In this document: piece by piece, positions 41,686 to 50,913 of the stretch
Position numbering within the stretch: the stretch's first letter is position 1
How the letters are laid out: each line of letters opens with the position of its first letter
Notes under the pieces: model-generated
Seen by the model: only the letters and a program-made list of their open reading frames with translations
The model's database searches: none
What the model was told of the DNA's origin: nothing
Made by a program: the position numbers and the translations under genes
Origin: Heritagella caecorum
GTDB lineage: Bacteria > Bacillota > Clostridia > Oscillospirales > Acutalibacteraceae
DNA length: 64,000 nucleotides
Direction of reading: 5' to 3'
Assembly: GCA_904419035.1 (NCBI GenBank)
Contig: CAJFQL010000001.1
Location: forward strand, 124,001 to 188,000

Positions 41686-42831
41686 TCAGCCAAGACCGAA
41701 AAAGGACAGTATTGCCTGCCATCCCTGTTCCCACCAAGGGGGATTTTCCGGCGGCTGAACGACGTGCCGGGCCAAGAGGGTAATTTGGCCAATTTTCTTT
41801 TCTTGCAACCAGTATTCAATCTGCCCGACGGCCTCTCCCTCTTGCGGGGAAGCTTTTGGCGCCGGACATGTGACCTGTCTTGTGATTTTTTGTTTTCCTG
41901 CGGGCAATACAAACTGGATTTCGTCCTGTTCCGGCACCGCTTGGAAAGTTCCCCCATCTTGTGCCGTAATGGAACAGGCCGTTTCTGCTTCGCTCACGGT
42001 AAAACGTGCCATCTGCGAAAAGCCATATGTCAGTAGGGCGTCGTGGTCGCGCCAATCGTCCGGATCGTGCAATGTAACGGCGATCAACCGGGCGCCGTCC
42101 CGCTCCGCACAGGAGACCAGGCACCGCCCCGCTTTTTGGGTGTAGCCGGTCTTGCCGCCCACACACCCTTCCATTTGCCACAATAGTTTGTTGTGATTCG
42201 TAAGGGAAAGGGTGCGTACGGTTCCATCGGCTCCCTGCACCGAGACTTGCTTTTCTTTTTCCGACCACAACGCACGAAACGCGTCATTTTCCATGGCGCA
42301 AGCCGCCATTTTCGCCAAATCCCGGGCGGTGGTGTAATGGCTTTCGCCATCCAGCCCGGAAGCCGTATTAAAATGGGTGTGCTGAAGGCCCCAAGCCTGT
42401 GCCTGTTCATTCATCAGGGCCACAAACGCTTCCTCGCTGCCAGCCACCGCTTCCGCTCCCGCTACTGCCGCCTCATTACCAGAAGCCAGCAACATACACG
42501 CCGCCAGGTCCGACAGGCGAATCACATCCCCGGCTTTCAGCCCGGAGGAAGAGCCTTCCTGAGAAACGGCTGTTTCACTGACTGTGACTCGCCAATCTGA
42601 CAACTCTGCGCTTTCCAGCACCAGATACGCCGTCATAATTTTTGTCGTACTGGCCATAGGCAGTTCTTCTTGCCCTTTTGTTTCATACAATACGGTATCG
42701 GACTGGGGGTCGTACACCACGGCCGCCTGGGCCGAATGGGTACACACACCCGCCGCCAGGCTGTCTGTGGGCATCCAAAATCCCACCATCCCCACCAAAA
42801 AAGCCATCAAAGCCGCTTTGACATGTTTCAT
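41686..42831 (-). CDS. D-alanyl-D-alanine carboxypeptidase (DacF-type, penicillin-binding)
   Basis: Trims the terminal D-Ala of peptidoglycan stem peptides outside the cell. 381 residues: signal peptide of about 26 residues (ending SLAAG), SxxK in ASTTKIMTA, SxN in ASGNEAA, KTG in GGKTGYTQKAG, then a C-terminal PBP5-like domain and a final hydrophobic/amphipathic anchor. The ATG chosen follows GGTGA; a GTG three codons earlier is possible. The context (scpAB, GerW domain) suits DacF, a sporulation-time enzyme in Bacillus, but vegetative function is equally possible. Confidence 0.93.
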   Translation of the reverse strand: MKHVKAALMAFLVGMVGFWMPTDSLAAGVCTHSAQAAVVYDPQSDTVLYETKGQEELPMASTTKIMTAYLVLESAELSDWRVTVSETAVSQEGSSSGLKAGDVIRLSDLAACMLLASGNEAAVAGAEAVAGSEEAFVALMNEQAQAWGLQHTHFNTASGLDGESHYTTARDLAKMAACAMENDAFRALWSEKEKQVSVQGADGTVRTLSLTNHNKLLWQMEGCVGGKTGYTQKAGRCLVSCAERDGARLIAVTLHDPDDWRDHDALLTYGFSQMARFTVSEAETACSITAQDGGTFQAVPEQDEIQFVLPAGKQKITRQVTCPAPKASPQEGEAVGQIEYWLQEKKIGQITLLARHVVQPPENPPWWEQGWQAILSFFGLG

Positions 42832-42898
42832 CGCTTTCACCGCCTTGTTTTCAACCGTATGCGGAAAAGCGTCTGTCTATGCGCCTATGCGGCTTTCG

Positions 42899-44062
42899 TT
42901 ATTCTTCTGCCGCTTCTTTTGCTTCTTTCTGTTTTTCTTTTTCTTCGTTGCGTTTGGCCAGCGTTTCTTTCACTTTGTCCACCAAAGATTCGATGGTATC
43001 CATAAAACCGGGGGCCATGGTTATCACGCGATCCAACGCGCTGGTGCAGGGGTCCAACTGCAAAAGCCGGACTTTTCCTTCCTGAATGGTCAAAAAACCC
43101 ACAGGGATCACGTTGACACCGCCGCCGCTGCCGCCGCCAAACAGGTCTTTTTGTGCCTGCATCTTGCACGGCAGATCCGACCCGCCGGCCGCAAATCCGT
43201 AGCTGACTTTGGAAACCGGGATGATCGTTGCACCGTCTACCACAATCGGATCGCCGATCACCGTGTTCACATCCGCCATGCTGCGAATTTTATCGAGGGT
43301 CAATCCCATCATGCTGTCAATCGATTGTCCATTCATTTTCTGCACCGCCTTTTGAATCATTTCTTCGGCCTTTTGCCGGGCCGAACCATCTTGTGTGTTC
43401 TTTTTCTTTTTGGGTTTGCGCAGCCACTCAAGCACAAGGCGAAATAGCAGCAAACCCACTTGACCGACAATACGGCCCGGCCGAATCCAGCCTTTGGCCT
43501 CGATATCGGCTGTCAGCCCCGGTGTATCAAAATCCGGCACAACGGAAACCGTATACCGCCGGCAGTGACACCACTGTGCGATCAGGGAAACCAGCGGATA
43601 GATCCCGGCGCAATATTTGCCATACGCCAAAGCGGTATCATACGCGGTTTCTTCCCCGATTTGTACCAAAAGGTCCCATTTGGTAAGGTGAAACCCTGTG
43701 GCTATTTTCTCTAGCGCCCGGCCGCTATATAACAAGCTGCGGCCCAGGGAACGAAAAACTTCGCTTTTTCCCCCTTTGCGCTGGACAAGGGAAGAAAAAA
43801 GCCCCGGTTTTTTCTCTTGCGGCTGTGGCTGTGGTTTTTCTTTTTTCTTTTTTGCCTTCTTGGGCTTTTTTGACTTTTTCGGTTTCTTTTTCTTTGCTTT
43901 TTGCGCTTTAGGTGCTTTCTGTTTTAGAGGATCCCAGCAAAAAAACAAAAACCGGATGCGAAAAGCCACCGTTTCTTTTAAAGAAAAATCAAAAAAAAGC
44001 GGAATTTGGAACAGAAGGAAGATCGTTACAAGGATGCCTATGATCCATAGCCAAACTGTCAA
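42899..44062 (-). CDS. DUF2953 - GerW (YtfJ) fusion protein
   Basis: One continuous frame of 387 residues holds two domains usually coded by adjacent genes. Residues 1-215 look like DUF2953 (YtfI): N-terminal membrane segment, a Lys-rich stretch at 56-76, then FHLTKWDLLVQIGEETAYDTALAYG split across 124-148 and VVPDFDTPGLTADIEAKG. Residues 243-345 are GerW: LDKIRSMADVNTVIGDP, ATIIPVSKVSYGFAAGGS, GGVNVIPVGFLTI, VRLLQLD. GerW (YtfJ) is needed for a germination step in Bacillus spores. The start is TTG with GGAGGGGG 7 bases upstream. An internal ATG (residue 243) could still give free GerW. Confidence 0.85.
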   Translation of the reverse strand: MTVWLWIIGILVTIFLLFQIPLFFDFSLKETVAFRIRFLFFCWDPLKQKAPKAQKAKKKKPKKSKKPKKAKKKKEKPQPQPQEKKPGLFSSLVQRKGGKSEVFRSLGRSLLYSGRALEKIATGFHLTKWDLLVQIGEETAYDTALAYGKYCAGIYPLVSLIAQWCHCRRYTVSVVPDFDTPGLTADIEAKGWIRPGRIVGQVGLLLFRLVLEWLRKPKKKKNTQDGSARQKAEEMIQKAVQKMNGQSIDSMMGLTLDKIRSMADVNTVIGDPIVVDGATIIPVSKVSYGFAAGGSDLPCKMQAQKDLFGGGSGGGVNVIPVGFLTIQEGKVRLLQLDPCTSALDRVITMAPGFMDTIESLVDKVKETLAKRNEEKEKQKEAKEAAEE

Positions 44063-44108
44063 CGCCGTTCCCCCTCCCCTGTTTTCTCATAAAAAAGCCG
44101 GTGTCCTT

Positions 44109-44657
44109 TTACGATGCGGATTCCTCCGTTTTTGGTTCGGCGTCTTCTTTGTCCGGCAGCGCCGGCAACTCCGACAGGGAAGAAATCCCCATACACCGAA
44201 GAAAATTATGGGTCGTCCCATACAGCAGCGGCCGGCCCGGCAATTCCAACCGGCCCCGTTCTTCAATCAGCTCTTTGTTCATCAGGCCGCTGATGGCCCC
44301 GGAACAGTCCACCCCGCGCACCTGCTCGATATAAGCCCTGGTAACCGGCTGGTTATAAGCGATTACTGCCAGTACTTCCATGGCCGCCTGTGACAGCGGC
44401 ACATTCCGGCGCAAATCCAGCGCCTCCCGTACTTTTTGGCTCCACTGGGGACGCACGCTGATCTGAACCGTATCGCCCAGGCGCAGCAGGCACAGGCCGC
44501 TTTCTTCGTCTTCGTACCGCCGGGCCAGTAAGTTCAAAATTTTTTCGATGGTCCCCTCTTCGACTTCCAACACCTGCGATAGCCGCGTGACCTCCATGGG
44601 GTCGCCGTTTGCAAACAGGATGGCTTCCATTTGTGCTTGCATCTCTTTGATTTTCAC
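44109..44657 (-). CDS. scpB: Segregation and condensation protein B
   Basis: Winged-helix subunit of the SMC-ScpAB condensin complex. 182 residues with QMEAILFANGDPMEV, LRRNVPLSQAAMEVLAVIAYNQPVTRAYIEQVRGVDC spread across residues 87-123 and ERGRLELPGRPLLYGTTHNFL. Start is GTG overlapping the scpA stop (GTGA). A 46-base gap separates it from the DUF2953-GerW gene. Confidence 0.96.
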   Translation of the reverse strand: MKIKEMQAQMEAILFANGDPMEVTRLSQVLEVEEGTIEKILNLLARRYEDEESGLCLLRLGDTVQISVRPQWSQKVREALDLRRNVPLSQAAMEVLAVIAYNQPVTRAYIEQVRGVDCSGAISGLMNKELIEERGRLELPGRPLLYGTTHNFLRCMGISSLSELPALPDKEDAEPKTEESAS

Positions 44658-45364
44658 TGTTCGCCCTCCCGTTTCAGTAAGCAGACTTCCATTTCGTCCC
44701 CGTCGCCTTCTACCCGTACCCGCCGGCTGTGTATTAGCTCCAACAGGGCCAAAAAGGCAGCTACCCGCTCACTCTTATCTTGTTTTTCCGTAAATAGGCG
44801 TTTATATGCAAGGCGGGGCTGTTTCCATAAACGCCGCAGGACCGACACGATCTGCGAAGACACCGAAACAATGCGGTGCCGCACAATCCCCGAAAAGGCC
44901 TCTTCTGTGGGCATGGGTACTTTTTTCCGGCCACTGGCCGCCAAACACGCGTCGTATAAAGCCTGCCGCTCAATGGTTCCCCGGTACGCACGTTCTTTGG
45001 GGAATTCCATGGCCGGGCGCACCAACCGGTCAAACGTAAACTGCTGGGCAAACAGCAGGGCGGCTTCCCGGCACTGGCGGTATTCCAAAAGTTCTCCCAC
45101 CAGTTCTTTTTTCATGGCTTCCTCTTCTTCCCGTTTGGGCAAAAGGGAAAGCGATTTGATATAAACAAGCCGCGCCGCCATCTCCAGGAATTCACTGGCA
45201 ACTTCCAGGTTTTCCTCCTGCATGCGGCGCACGTGTTCCATATACTGGGTGAGCAGTTCCGCAATGGGAATGTCAAAAATATTCAGTTTATTTTTCTGAA
45301 TCAGTGCCAGCAATAGATCCAGCGGCCCTTCGAAGCCTTCCAGCTTATACGAGATCTTTTCCAA
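44654..45364 (-). CDS. scpA: Segregation and condensation protein A
   Basis: Kleisin subunit of condensin. 236 residues with KLEGFEGPLDLLLALI, NIFDIPIAELLTQYM, LEVASEFLEMAARLVYIKSLSLLP and the C-terminal winged helix with RVAAFLALLELI. The start is a TTG located one base after the stop of the protease gene, with GGAG 9 bases upstream; no better ATG is at hand. Confidence 0.95.
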   Translation of the reverse strand: MEKISYKLEGFEGPLDLLLALIQKNKLNIFDIPIAELLTQYMEHVRRMQEENLEVASEFLEMAARLVYIKSLSLLPKREEEEAMKKELVGELLEYRQCREAALLFAQQFTFDRLVRPAMEFPKERAYRGTIERQALYDACLAASGRKKVPMPTEEAFSGIVRHRIVSVSSQIVSVLRRLWKQPRLAYKRLFTEKQDKSERVAAFLALLELIHSRRVRVEGDGDEMEVCLLKREGEQ

Positions 45365-45365
45365 T

Positions 45366-46061
45366 TTACAGCACTCCAAACAAACGGAAGGGAAGTTCCG
45401 CCAGATAGAAAATCCCGTTCGTCAGGGCCGACTGCAAATATGAAAGCGGCACATCCAGTGCGCCAGAAAAGATCAGCAGGAATACCACCAGCATGATCTG
45501 GTTTTGGTACCGGTAGTACTGGTACATGGCCCGGCCGGACAAGAAGGCACCCACTACTTTCGACCCATCCAAAGGCGGCAGCGGCAGCAAATTGAAAACC
45601 GCCAGCGAAGCATTCACCGTAATATAATAGGAAAAGAAATAGAAAAGCCAGTCCGGTACCACATAATGGAACGCAAAAATAGCCACCGCCAGATAGAGCA
45701 GGGCGCCCACCAGTGCGGCCAAAATATTGGAAACAGGCCCGGCCAGCGCCGTCAGCGCCATATCCCGGCGCGGATTTTTAAACCGGCGGGGGTCCACCGG
45801 CACGGGTTTGGCCCAGCCAAAGCCAAACAGCAGCAAAAACAGGGCCCCCAACGGGTCAAAACTCGCCAGCGGGTTAATCGTATGGCGCCCCGCTTGCAGC
45901 GCCGTAGAATCTCCTAACTTATTGGCCATCCAGGCATGGGCATATTCATGCAGGGGCAAAATGGCAAACATGACGAACAAGACCGCCAGTATGCTCATCA
46001 TTACACTGGTGAAATCCACAGATCCACCGCGCAGCAGCGTAAAAATGGCATGAATCAGCAT
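45366..46061 (-). CDS. Site-2-type membrane metalloprotease (M50)
   Basis: 231 residues, five to six membrane segments. The zinc motif LPLHEYAHAWMANKLGD (HExxH) and the third-ligand segment FNLLPLPPLDGSKV are both clear. This compact M50 protein is widely placed just before scpA-scpB in Firmicutes; its substrate is unknown. It opens the operon running to rluB and has its own promoter. Confidence 0.92.
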   Translation of the reverse strand: MLIHAIFTLLRGGSVDFTSVMMSILAVLFVMFAILPLHEYAHAWMANKLGDSTALQAGRHTINPLASFDPLGALFLLLFGFGWAKPVPVDPRRFKNPRRDMALTALAGPVSNILAALVGALLYLAVAIFAFHYVVPDWLFYFFSYYITVNASLAVFNLLPLPPLDGSKVVGAFLSGRAMYQYYRYQNQIMLVVFLLIFSGALDVPLSYLQSALTNGIFYLAELPFRLFGVL

Positions 46062-46089
46062 CAGGCAACACTCTCCTTTTTACTATGGA

Positions 46090-46118
46090 ATTATAGTACA
46101 TCCGGGAAAAAATTACAA
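46090..46118 (-). promoter_or_regulatory. Probable promoter of the protease-scpA-scpB operon
   Basis: Minus strand TTGTAA, 17-base spacer, TATAAT, followed by AAGGAG before the ATG. The 250-base divergent gap to rpmB also contains a separate plus-strand promoter and an AT-rich middle with no other visible signal. Confidence 0.75.
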
Positions 46119-46238
46119 GGGAAACCCTTTCGATTCTTTTCCATCCTATTATTCCCACGCGTTTATGACTTTTTTCTGATATTTCAGGCGAAAAATTTCA
46201 TTTGTCCAGAAAAAATGGAAGGAATCGTAAAAAAGGGG

Positions 46239-46267
46239 TTGCTTTTTTTCGTTCCTTCTGATAAAAT
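46239..46267 (+). promoter_or_regulatory. Probable promoter of rpmB
   Basis: TTGCTT, 17-base spacer, TAAAAT, about 45 bases before the rpmB ATG, which has AAAGGAGG 8 bases upstream. Confidence 0.65.
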
Positions 46268-46312
46268 AATCCTGTTGCAATTCTGAAATGCCCTTTTAAA
46301 GGAGGTGCAGAC

Positions 46313-46498
46313 ATGGCAAAGTGTGAAATCTGCGGCAAGGCTATGGTTTTCGGTATCCGTCAGTCCCATTCTCACAGACGTACCAACAGAACCTGGAAGC
46401 CCAACATCCGTCGCGTCAAGGTCATGGTGAATGGTACGCCCAAGCATATCTACGCCTGCACCCGTTGCCTGCGTTCCGGTAAAGTAACGCGCGCATAA
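46313..46498 (+). CDS. rpmB: Large-subunit ribosomal protein L28 (bL28)
   Basis: 61 residues. KCEICGKAMVFGIRQSHSH and RRTNRTWKPNIRRVKV are the L28 pattern; CEIC and CTRC form the zinc-binding (C+) type. Transcribed alone from its own promoter and ended by a strong terminator. Confidence 0.97.
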   Translation: MAKCEICGKAMVFGIRQSHSHRRTNRTWKPNIRRVKVMVNGTPKHIYACTRCLRSGKVTRA

Positions 46499-46514
46499 TG
46501 ACCCGAAAAAGTAG

Positions 46515-46541
46515 AAGGAACCTTTTTACTAAAGGTTCCTT
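46515..46541 (+). terminator. Terminator of rpmB
   Basis: 11-bp stem AAGGAACCTTT/AAAGGTTCCTT with a 5-base loop and a long T-run on the plus strand. Confidence 0.9.
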
Positions 46542-46583
46542 TTTCTTTTTTCCAAAAAACGGCGGGTTTACTCTTTATGATGA

Positions 46584-46620
46584 AAAATAGGCCCCATCCT
46601 TTGCGGGTGGGGCCTATTTT
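46584..46620 (-). terminator. Terminator of plsY
   Basis: 13-bp stem AAAATAGGCCCCA/TGGGGCCTATTTT with an 11-base loop directly after the plsY stop; T-run on both strands. Confidence 0.85.
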
Positions 46621-46622
46621 CT

Positions 46623-47345
46623 TTATGCTTCGTGTTTTTTGGGTACCAACTTTTTCTCTTCCCCATGGATGAGCCTTACAATATTCGCCCGATGTAAAAA
46701 GATGACAATGGCGCCGATCATAAACGCCAGAATCGTGCAGGTGATGACATAGGCAAGATCAGCCTGTTCCACCCCAGACAAAAATTGGTTCTGGTAATCA
46801 CAGAAATAGGTAATCAAAAAGGTCGCAATGGGATACACCACCGCCCCTACCATGGAACTGAGCGACACAATGCGGGAAATGGCAAAAGTAATAATGAACC
46901 CCAGCAGTACCAGTACGAACACACGCCAGTCGATAATGGCCATCATGGCGGCACTGGTTACCACGCCTTTCCCACCGTGAAAGTGGAAATAGATCGGATA
47001 TACATGGCCAAGCAGGCAACCGAAACCAGCGGCAAACGCGCCGTACTGTTCTACCAGCGGCGACAGCCCATAAAGGCCCGCAAAATAACCAATGATAGCT
47101 TTCCCGATCACAACAGCCAACACACATTTCAAAAAATCAAACAGGAAGGTCAGCGCCGCTGCCCTTTTCCCCACCGAACGCAACACATTCGTGGCTCCTG
47201 CATTGCCGCTGCCAAATGAGCGGATATCCTTTGAAATGAAAATCTTCGTAAAGATAATGGAAAAACTCAGGCTGCCAAGAAAATAGCCAATCCCAGCTAC
47301 CAAAATACCAGGCAGCGCCAGCTGCTGCAAATGTTCAACCCACAT
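46623..47345 (-). CDS. plsY: Glycerol-3-phosphate acyltransferase PlsY
   Basis: Transfers an acyl group from acyl-phosphate to glycerol-3-phosphate, the first step of phospholipid synthesis in Gram-positives. 240 residues, about six membrane segments, with SGNAGATNVLRSVG, GHVYPIYFHFHGGKGVVTS and the glycine-rich loops of the family. The ATG is preceded by GGAAAGG; a GTG three codons earlier is also possible. It follows der by 43 bases. Confidence 0.94.
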   Translation of the reverse strand: MWVEHLQQLALPGILVAGIGYFLGSLSFSIIFTKIFISKDIRSFGSGNAGATNVLRSVGKRAAALTFLFDFLKCVLAVVIGKAIIGYFAGLYGLSPLVEQYGAFAAGFGCLLGHVYPIYFHFHGGKGVVTSAAMMAIIDWRVFVLVLLGFIITFAISRIVSLSSMVGAVVYPIATFLITYFCDYQNQFLSGVEQADLAYVITCTILAFMIGAIVIFLHRANIVRLIHGEEKKLVPKKHEA

Positions 47346-47387
47346 AGTACACACGCCTTTCCTTTGTTTTGATTCGGGCCTTTTTCG

Positions 47388-48716
47388 TCAGGTTTTATCG
47401 CCGCGTTCCCGAATAATGAAACGTACCGGTGTACCTTTGAGCCCAAAGGTTTCGCGAATACGGTTTTCCAAATATCGTTGATACGAAAAATGGAACAGCT
47501 CCGCCGAGTTAACAAAGCACACAAATGTCGGCGGGCGTGTCGACGCCTGGGTCATATAATAGATTTTCAACCGGCGGCCCTTATCCGTCGGCGGCTGCAC
47601 CCGGGCTGTGGCCTGGGCCAGCACGTCATTGAGGGTACCGGTGGCAATGCGCATGGAGTTGCTGTTGGCCACCACTTTCACCAGCCGGAACAGATCGTCC
47701 ACCCGTTGCCCGGTTTTGGCCGACAGGAAGATCATGGGCGCATAGGGCATAAACGAAAAATCTTTTTCCAGCTCTTTGCGGTATTCATCCATGGTGGAGC
47801 CGGTCTTTTCCGGCACTGCATCCCATTTGTTCACCACTATGACGCATCCCTTACCGGCTTCATGAGCCAGCCCGGCCACTTTGGAATCCTGTTCGGTAAA
47901 ACCGACAGTGGCGTCGATTAAAATCGCGCACACATCGGCCCGTTCAATGGCCATTTCAGCCCGCAGGTTGCTGTATTTTTCGATGGTATCTTCCACTTTG
48001 CTGCGGCGCCGCAGGCCAGCGGTATCGATCAAGATAAACCGGCCAAATTCATTTTCCACCGGGGTATCGATGGCATCCCGGGTCGTACCGGCAATATCGG
48101 ATACAATGCACCGGTTTTCCCCGGCGATATAGTTGACCAGCGAGGATTTGCCCACATTGGGTTTGCCGATAATGGCAATGCGCACAGTTTCGCTCTCTAT
48201 TTCTTCCTCTTCTTCCTCCGGCAGGTACTGGAACACCGCATCCAGCAGGTCGCCGGTTCCGTGCCCATGCACGCTGGAAACCTGGATCGGATCGCCCAGC
48301 CCCAGATTATAAAACTCATAAAATTCCGGCGGCGGATCGCCCAGCGTATCGCACTTATTCACGCACAGTACCACCGGACGGCCACTTTTTTGCAGCATAG
48401 AAGCCACTTCCTGATCGGTGGCCACCAATCCGGAACGCACGTCCGTTACAAAAATAATCACATCCGCCGCATCGATGGCCAGTTGCGCCTGTACGCGCAT
48501 CTGGGACAAAATGATATCTTTGGATTCCGGCTCAATCCCGCCCGTGTCCACCAGGGAAAAGGTGCGGTTCCGCCATTCGCATGTGCCGAAAATCCGGTCA
48601 CGGGTCACCCCGGGGGTATCGTTCACGATAGCCCGGCGTTCCCCGATCAGCTTGTTAAACAGGGTCGATTTGCCCACATTGGGGCGGCCCACCACAGCCA
48701 CAACCGGTTTAGCCAT
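47388..48716 (-). CDS. der: Ribosome-biogenesis GTPase Der (EngA)
   Basis: Tandem-GTPase protein needed for 50S assembly. 442 residues with two complete GTPase domains: first GRPNVGKSTLFN, DTPGVTRDR, DTGGIE, NKCD; second GKPNVGKSSLVN, DIAGTTRDA, DTAGLRRRS, NKWD; then a KH-like C-terminal domain. The ATG lies 8 bases inside the end of the DUF512 gene, as in many Firmicutes. Confidence 0.97.
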   Translation of the reverse strand: MAKPVVAVVGRPNVGKSTLFNKLIGERRAIVNDTPGVTRDRIFGTCEWRNRTFSLVDTGGIEPESKDIILSQMRVQAQLAIDAADVIIFVTDVRSGLVATDQEVASMLQKSGRPVVLCVNKCDTLGDPPPEFYEFYNLGLGDPIQVSSVHGHGTGDLLDAVFQYLPEEEEEEIESETVRIAIIGKPNVGKSSLVNYIAGENRCIVSDIAGTTRDAIDTPVENEFGRFILIDTAGLRRRSKVEDTIEKYSNLRAEMAIERADVCAILIDATVGFTEQDSKVAGLAHEAGKGCVIVVNKWDAVPEKTGSTMDEYRKELEKDFSFMPYAPMIFLSAKTGQRVDDLFRLVKVVANSNSMRIATGTLNDVLAQATARVQPPTDKGRRLKIYYMTQASTRPPTFVCFVNSAELFHFSYQRYLENRIRETFGLKGTPVRFIIRERGDKT

Positions 48717-50046
48717 GTTCCTCATTCCTTCCTATGATAGCATCCAGCAGTTCATACCCATTGTTGGAAACCGGCCGTACCGGGCGTCCCAACTGCCGGG
48801 CGAGCTCCTGCAGTGACATGTCGTCAAGAAAAACATCTTCCTGCTGCCGCAGGGTTACTCCCGGCAGCAGAACTTCATCTCCCAGCTCGGCTTCCTGTCT
48901 GAGGCGGCGCAAAATATCCTGGCCTGTCAGCAGACCGGCTACATTGACCGTGCCGCCAAAAAAGTCATTTTTTACCGGGATGAGCTTTATTTTTATATTA
49001 TCGCATCGATCCCGCAGTTCGTCAAGAAGCGTTTCTAAAAACGAATAGGCGCCTTCCCCCGTTACCATAGTCACCTGGCGCCCAGGTTCTTTGGGCAGCG
49101 CATTTTCTTCCACCGCCCCCTGCAGCGCATCCATAAATTCGCTCTTTAGACTGGTGAGCAATCCCACACCGTTTTCCAGCTGCGCAAAGTCTTCGTAAAA
49201 CGGCTCATCAGGCAGCGGGCGGCCAGCCAACAGGTAGAATTCATCGGACACATACACCGTACGCGCGCCGCGCTCCCGCAAAAAACGGTCGCCAAAAGCT
49301 TCCACTTGGTCGATCACCGCGGAAGCGGTATCCGCCCGATACGTGGTCAGCGGGTACAGCCCCTCTCGGTACCGGGTAACACCCACGGGCACACAGGCGA
49401 CACTTTGCAGGTTTTCGCCCAATGCATACAAATCTTCCAGTGTGCGGGTGAGTTCTTCCCCATCGTTGATGCCCGGGCATAATACCAGCTGCGCGTTGAT
49501 ATGAATACCGCCCTGCGCCAGCTTCTGCAAAATAGGCAAACACTGTCCGGCAAATCGGTTCCCCATCATACGGCACCTCAGTTCCGGATTTGTGGTATGC
49601 ACCGATACGTTAATCGGGCTGATATGCATGTGCAAAATCCGTTCGACTTCCCGTTCGCTCAGGTTCGTCAGGGTAATATAGTTGCCAAAAAGGAAGGAAA
49701 GACGGGCGTCGTCATCCTTAAAATACAGGCTTTTCCGCATCCCGCGGGGCAGCTGGTCAATAAAGCAGAAAATACACCGGTTGCGGCAAGAACGCTGCTT
49801 ATCCATCAGATACGTTTCAAACTGCAATCCGATGGCATCATACTGCCCTTTGCGCAAAGAAACCGTGTGTTCCTGGCCCGCTTCATTCCGCAGCGTGAGT
49901 TTCAGGTTGGCTTCTGTTTCGTAAAAGCGAAAATCCAGAATGTCGATAATATCATGCCCGTTCATGCGCAGCAGCGTTTCTCCCGGACGGATACCGGCCC
50001 GCTGGGCCGCACTATTGTTGTCGACCCCCGTGATCTGTACAGCCAT
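48709..50046 (-). CDS. DUF512 / radical-SAM-like PDZ protein
   Basis: 445 residues. An N-terminal PDZ-like segment (VDNNSAAQRAGIRPGETLLRMNG) is followed by CRNRCIFCFIDQLPRGMRKSLYFKDDD split across 84-110, which supplies a CxxxCxxC site, and by the DUF512 domain with GEGAYSFLETLLDEL and FFGGTVNVAGLLTGQD. This family sits next to der in most Clostridia; an iron-sulfur radical enzyme is likely, but no reaction is established to my knowledge. The ATG has AAAGG at a usable distance. Confidence 0.88.
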   Translation of the reverse strand: MAVQITGVDNNSAAQRAGIRPGETLLRMNGHDIIDILDFRFYETEANLKLTLRNEAGQEHTVSLRKGQYDAIGLQFETYLMDKQRSCRNRCIFCFIDQLPRGMRKSLYFKDDDARLSFLFGNYITLTNLSEREVERILHMHISPINVSVHTTNPELRCRMMGNRFAGQCLPILQKLAQGGIHINAQLVLCPGINDGEELTRTLEDLYALGENLQSVACVPVGVTRYREGLYPLTTYRADTASAVIDQVEAFGDRFLRERGARTVYVSDEFYLLAGRPLPDEPFYEDFAQLENGVGLLTSLKSEFMDALQGAVEENALPKEPGRQVTMVTGEGAYSFLETLLDELRDRCDNIKIKLIPVKNDFFGGTVNVAGLLTGQDILRRLRQEAELGDEVLLPGVTLRQQEDVFLDDMSLQELARQLGRPVRPVSNNGYELLDAIIGRNEEHG

Positions 50047-50089
50047 AGGACCCTTCCTTTCCTTTACTTTCCAAATTTTTACAAAAAAA

Positions 50090-50113
50090 TAGAGAAGGAT
50101 TGCTCCTTCTCTA
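50090..50113 (-). terminator. Terminator after rpmF
   Basis: 10-bp stem TAGAGAAGGA/TCCTTCTCTA with a 4-base loop and seven T on the minus strand. Confidence 0.88.
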
Positions 50114-50140
50114 CCCTTTTGCATCCACAGAAAGAAACTC

Positions 50141-50323
50141 TTACGCTTCCTTCTTCAGCACGTCCCGGCCGTTATAGTAACCGCAGGCCTTGCAGACTCT
50201 GTGAGGCACCTTGTACTCGCCGCACTTCGGGCACTTAACCAGAGCCGGAGCTTCCATTTTCCACACATTGGAACGTCTCTTGTTCTGTCTTGCACTCGAT
50301 ACTTTTCTCTTGGGTACTGCCAT
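50141..50323 (-). CDS. rpmF: Large-subunit ribosomal protein L32 (bL32)
   Basis: 60 residues: MAVPKRKVSSARQNKRRSN at the start and a zinc ribbon formed by CPKC and CKAC. AAGGAGG lies 8 bases before the ATG. It follows the YceD-like gene, as in most bacteria. Confidence 0.97.
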   Translation of the reverse strand: MAVPKRKVSSARQNKRRSNVWKMEAPALVKCPKCGEYKVPHRVCKACGYYNGRDVLKKEA

Positions 50324-50360
50324 TCTGAGCACCTCCTTATAGTCATGGTAATAGTTTGCC

Positions 50361-50855
50361 TTAATTCATCAGTTGCCGTAATACTTCCAGCCGAGGGTCC
50401 ACATCATGGTCATGGCAATGGCAAGTGCCCTCATTGAGATTCTGGCCGCACACATCACAAAGCCCCTTGCATTCGGGTTTGCAAAGGAACTTGCTCGGAA
50501 GCTCCAGCAGGATATCCGCCCGCAGCAATTCGCTGACGTCGAGCGTATCGTTCTCAACCTGGAAATAGGTATCGTTTTCTTCGTCGTTCAGTTCCCGTAC
50601 AAGCAGGTGCTCAAACGAATAGGAGTAATGGCGGTCAATCTGTTCCGCACAACGATCACAGGGAATCGAAAAATCAAATTCCACCGTTACGTTCATTTGG
50701 GCCGCACCGGCTGAACTTTTCACCTGACCAGTAGCAAAAACAGGCGAAACGAACGGGTGCGAACCGCTGATCTCCACATCGGAAAGGTCGAGCTGATCCT
50801 GAAACGCGAGGATTTCGTCGTCGTTTTCAAAAATCTTGCGCAGATCCAGCTGCAT
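50361..50855 (-). CDS. YceD/DUF177 family protein
   Basis: 164 residues. CDRCAEQIDR in the middle and CKPECKGLCDVCGQNLNEGTC near the C-terminus are the DUF177 metal-binding-like pattern. The family is tied to 23S rRNA accumulation and always neighbours rpmF. Start ATG lies about 60 bases downstream of a consensus promoter. Confidence 0.93.
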   Translation of the reverse strand: MQLDLRKIFENDDEILAFQDQLDLSDVEISGSHPFVSPVFATGQVKSSAGAAQMNVTVEFDFSIPCDRCAEQIDRHYSYSFEHLLVRELNDEENDTYFQVENDTLDVSELLRADILLELPSKFLCKPECKGLCDVCGQNLNEGTCHCHDHDVDPRLEVLRQLMN

Positions 50856-50913
50856 AATCTCTCACTCCAAGCATCTATACCGGCAACTTTCCTAACGAAA
50901 GACACCGTTAAAT

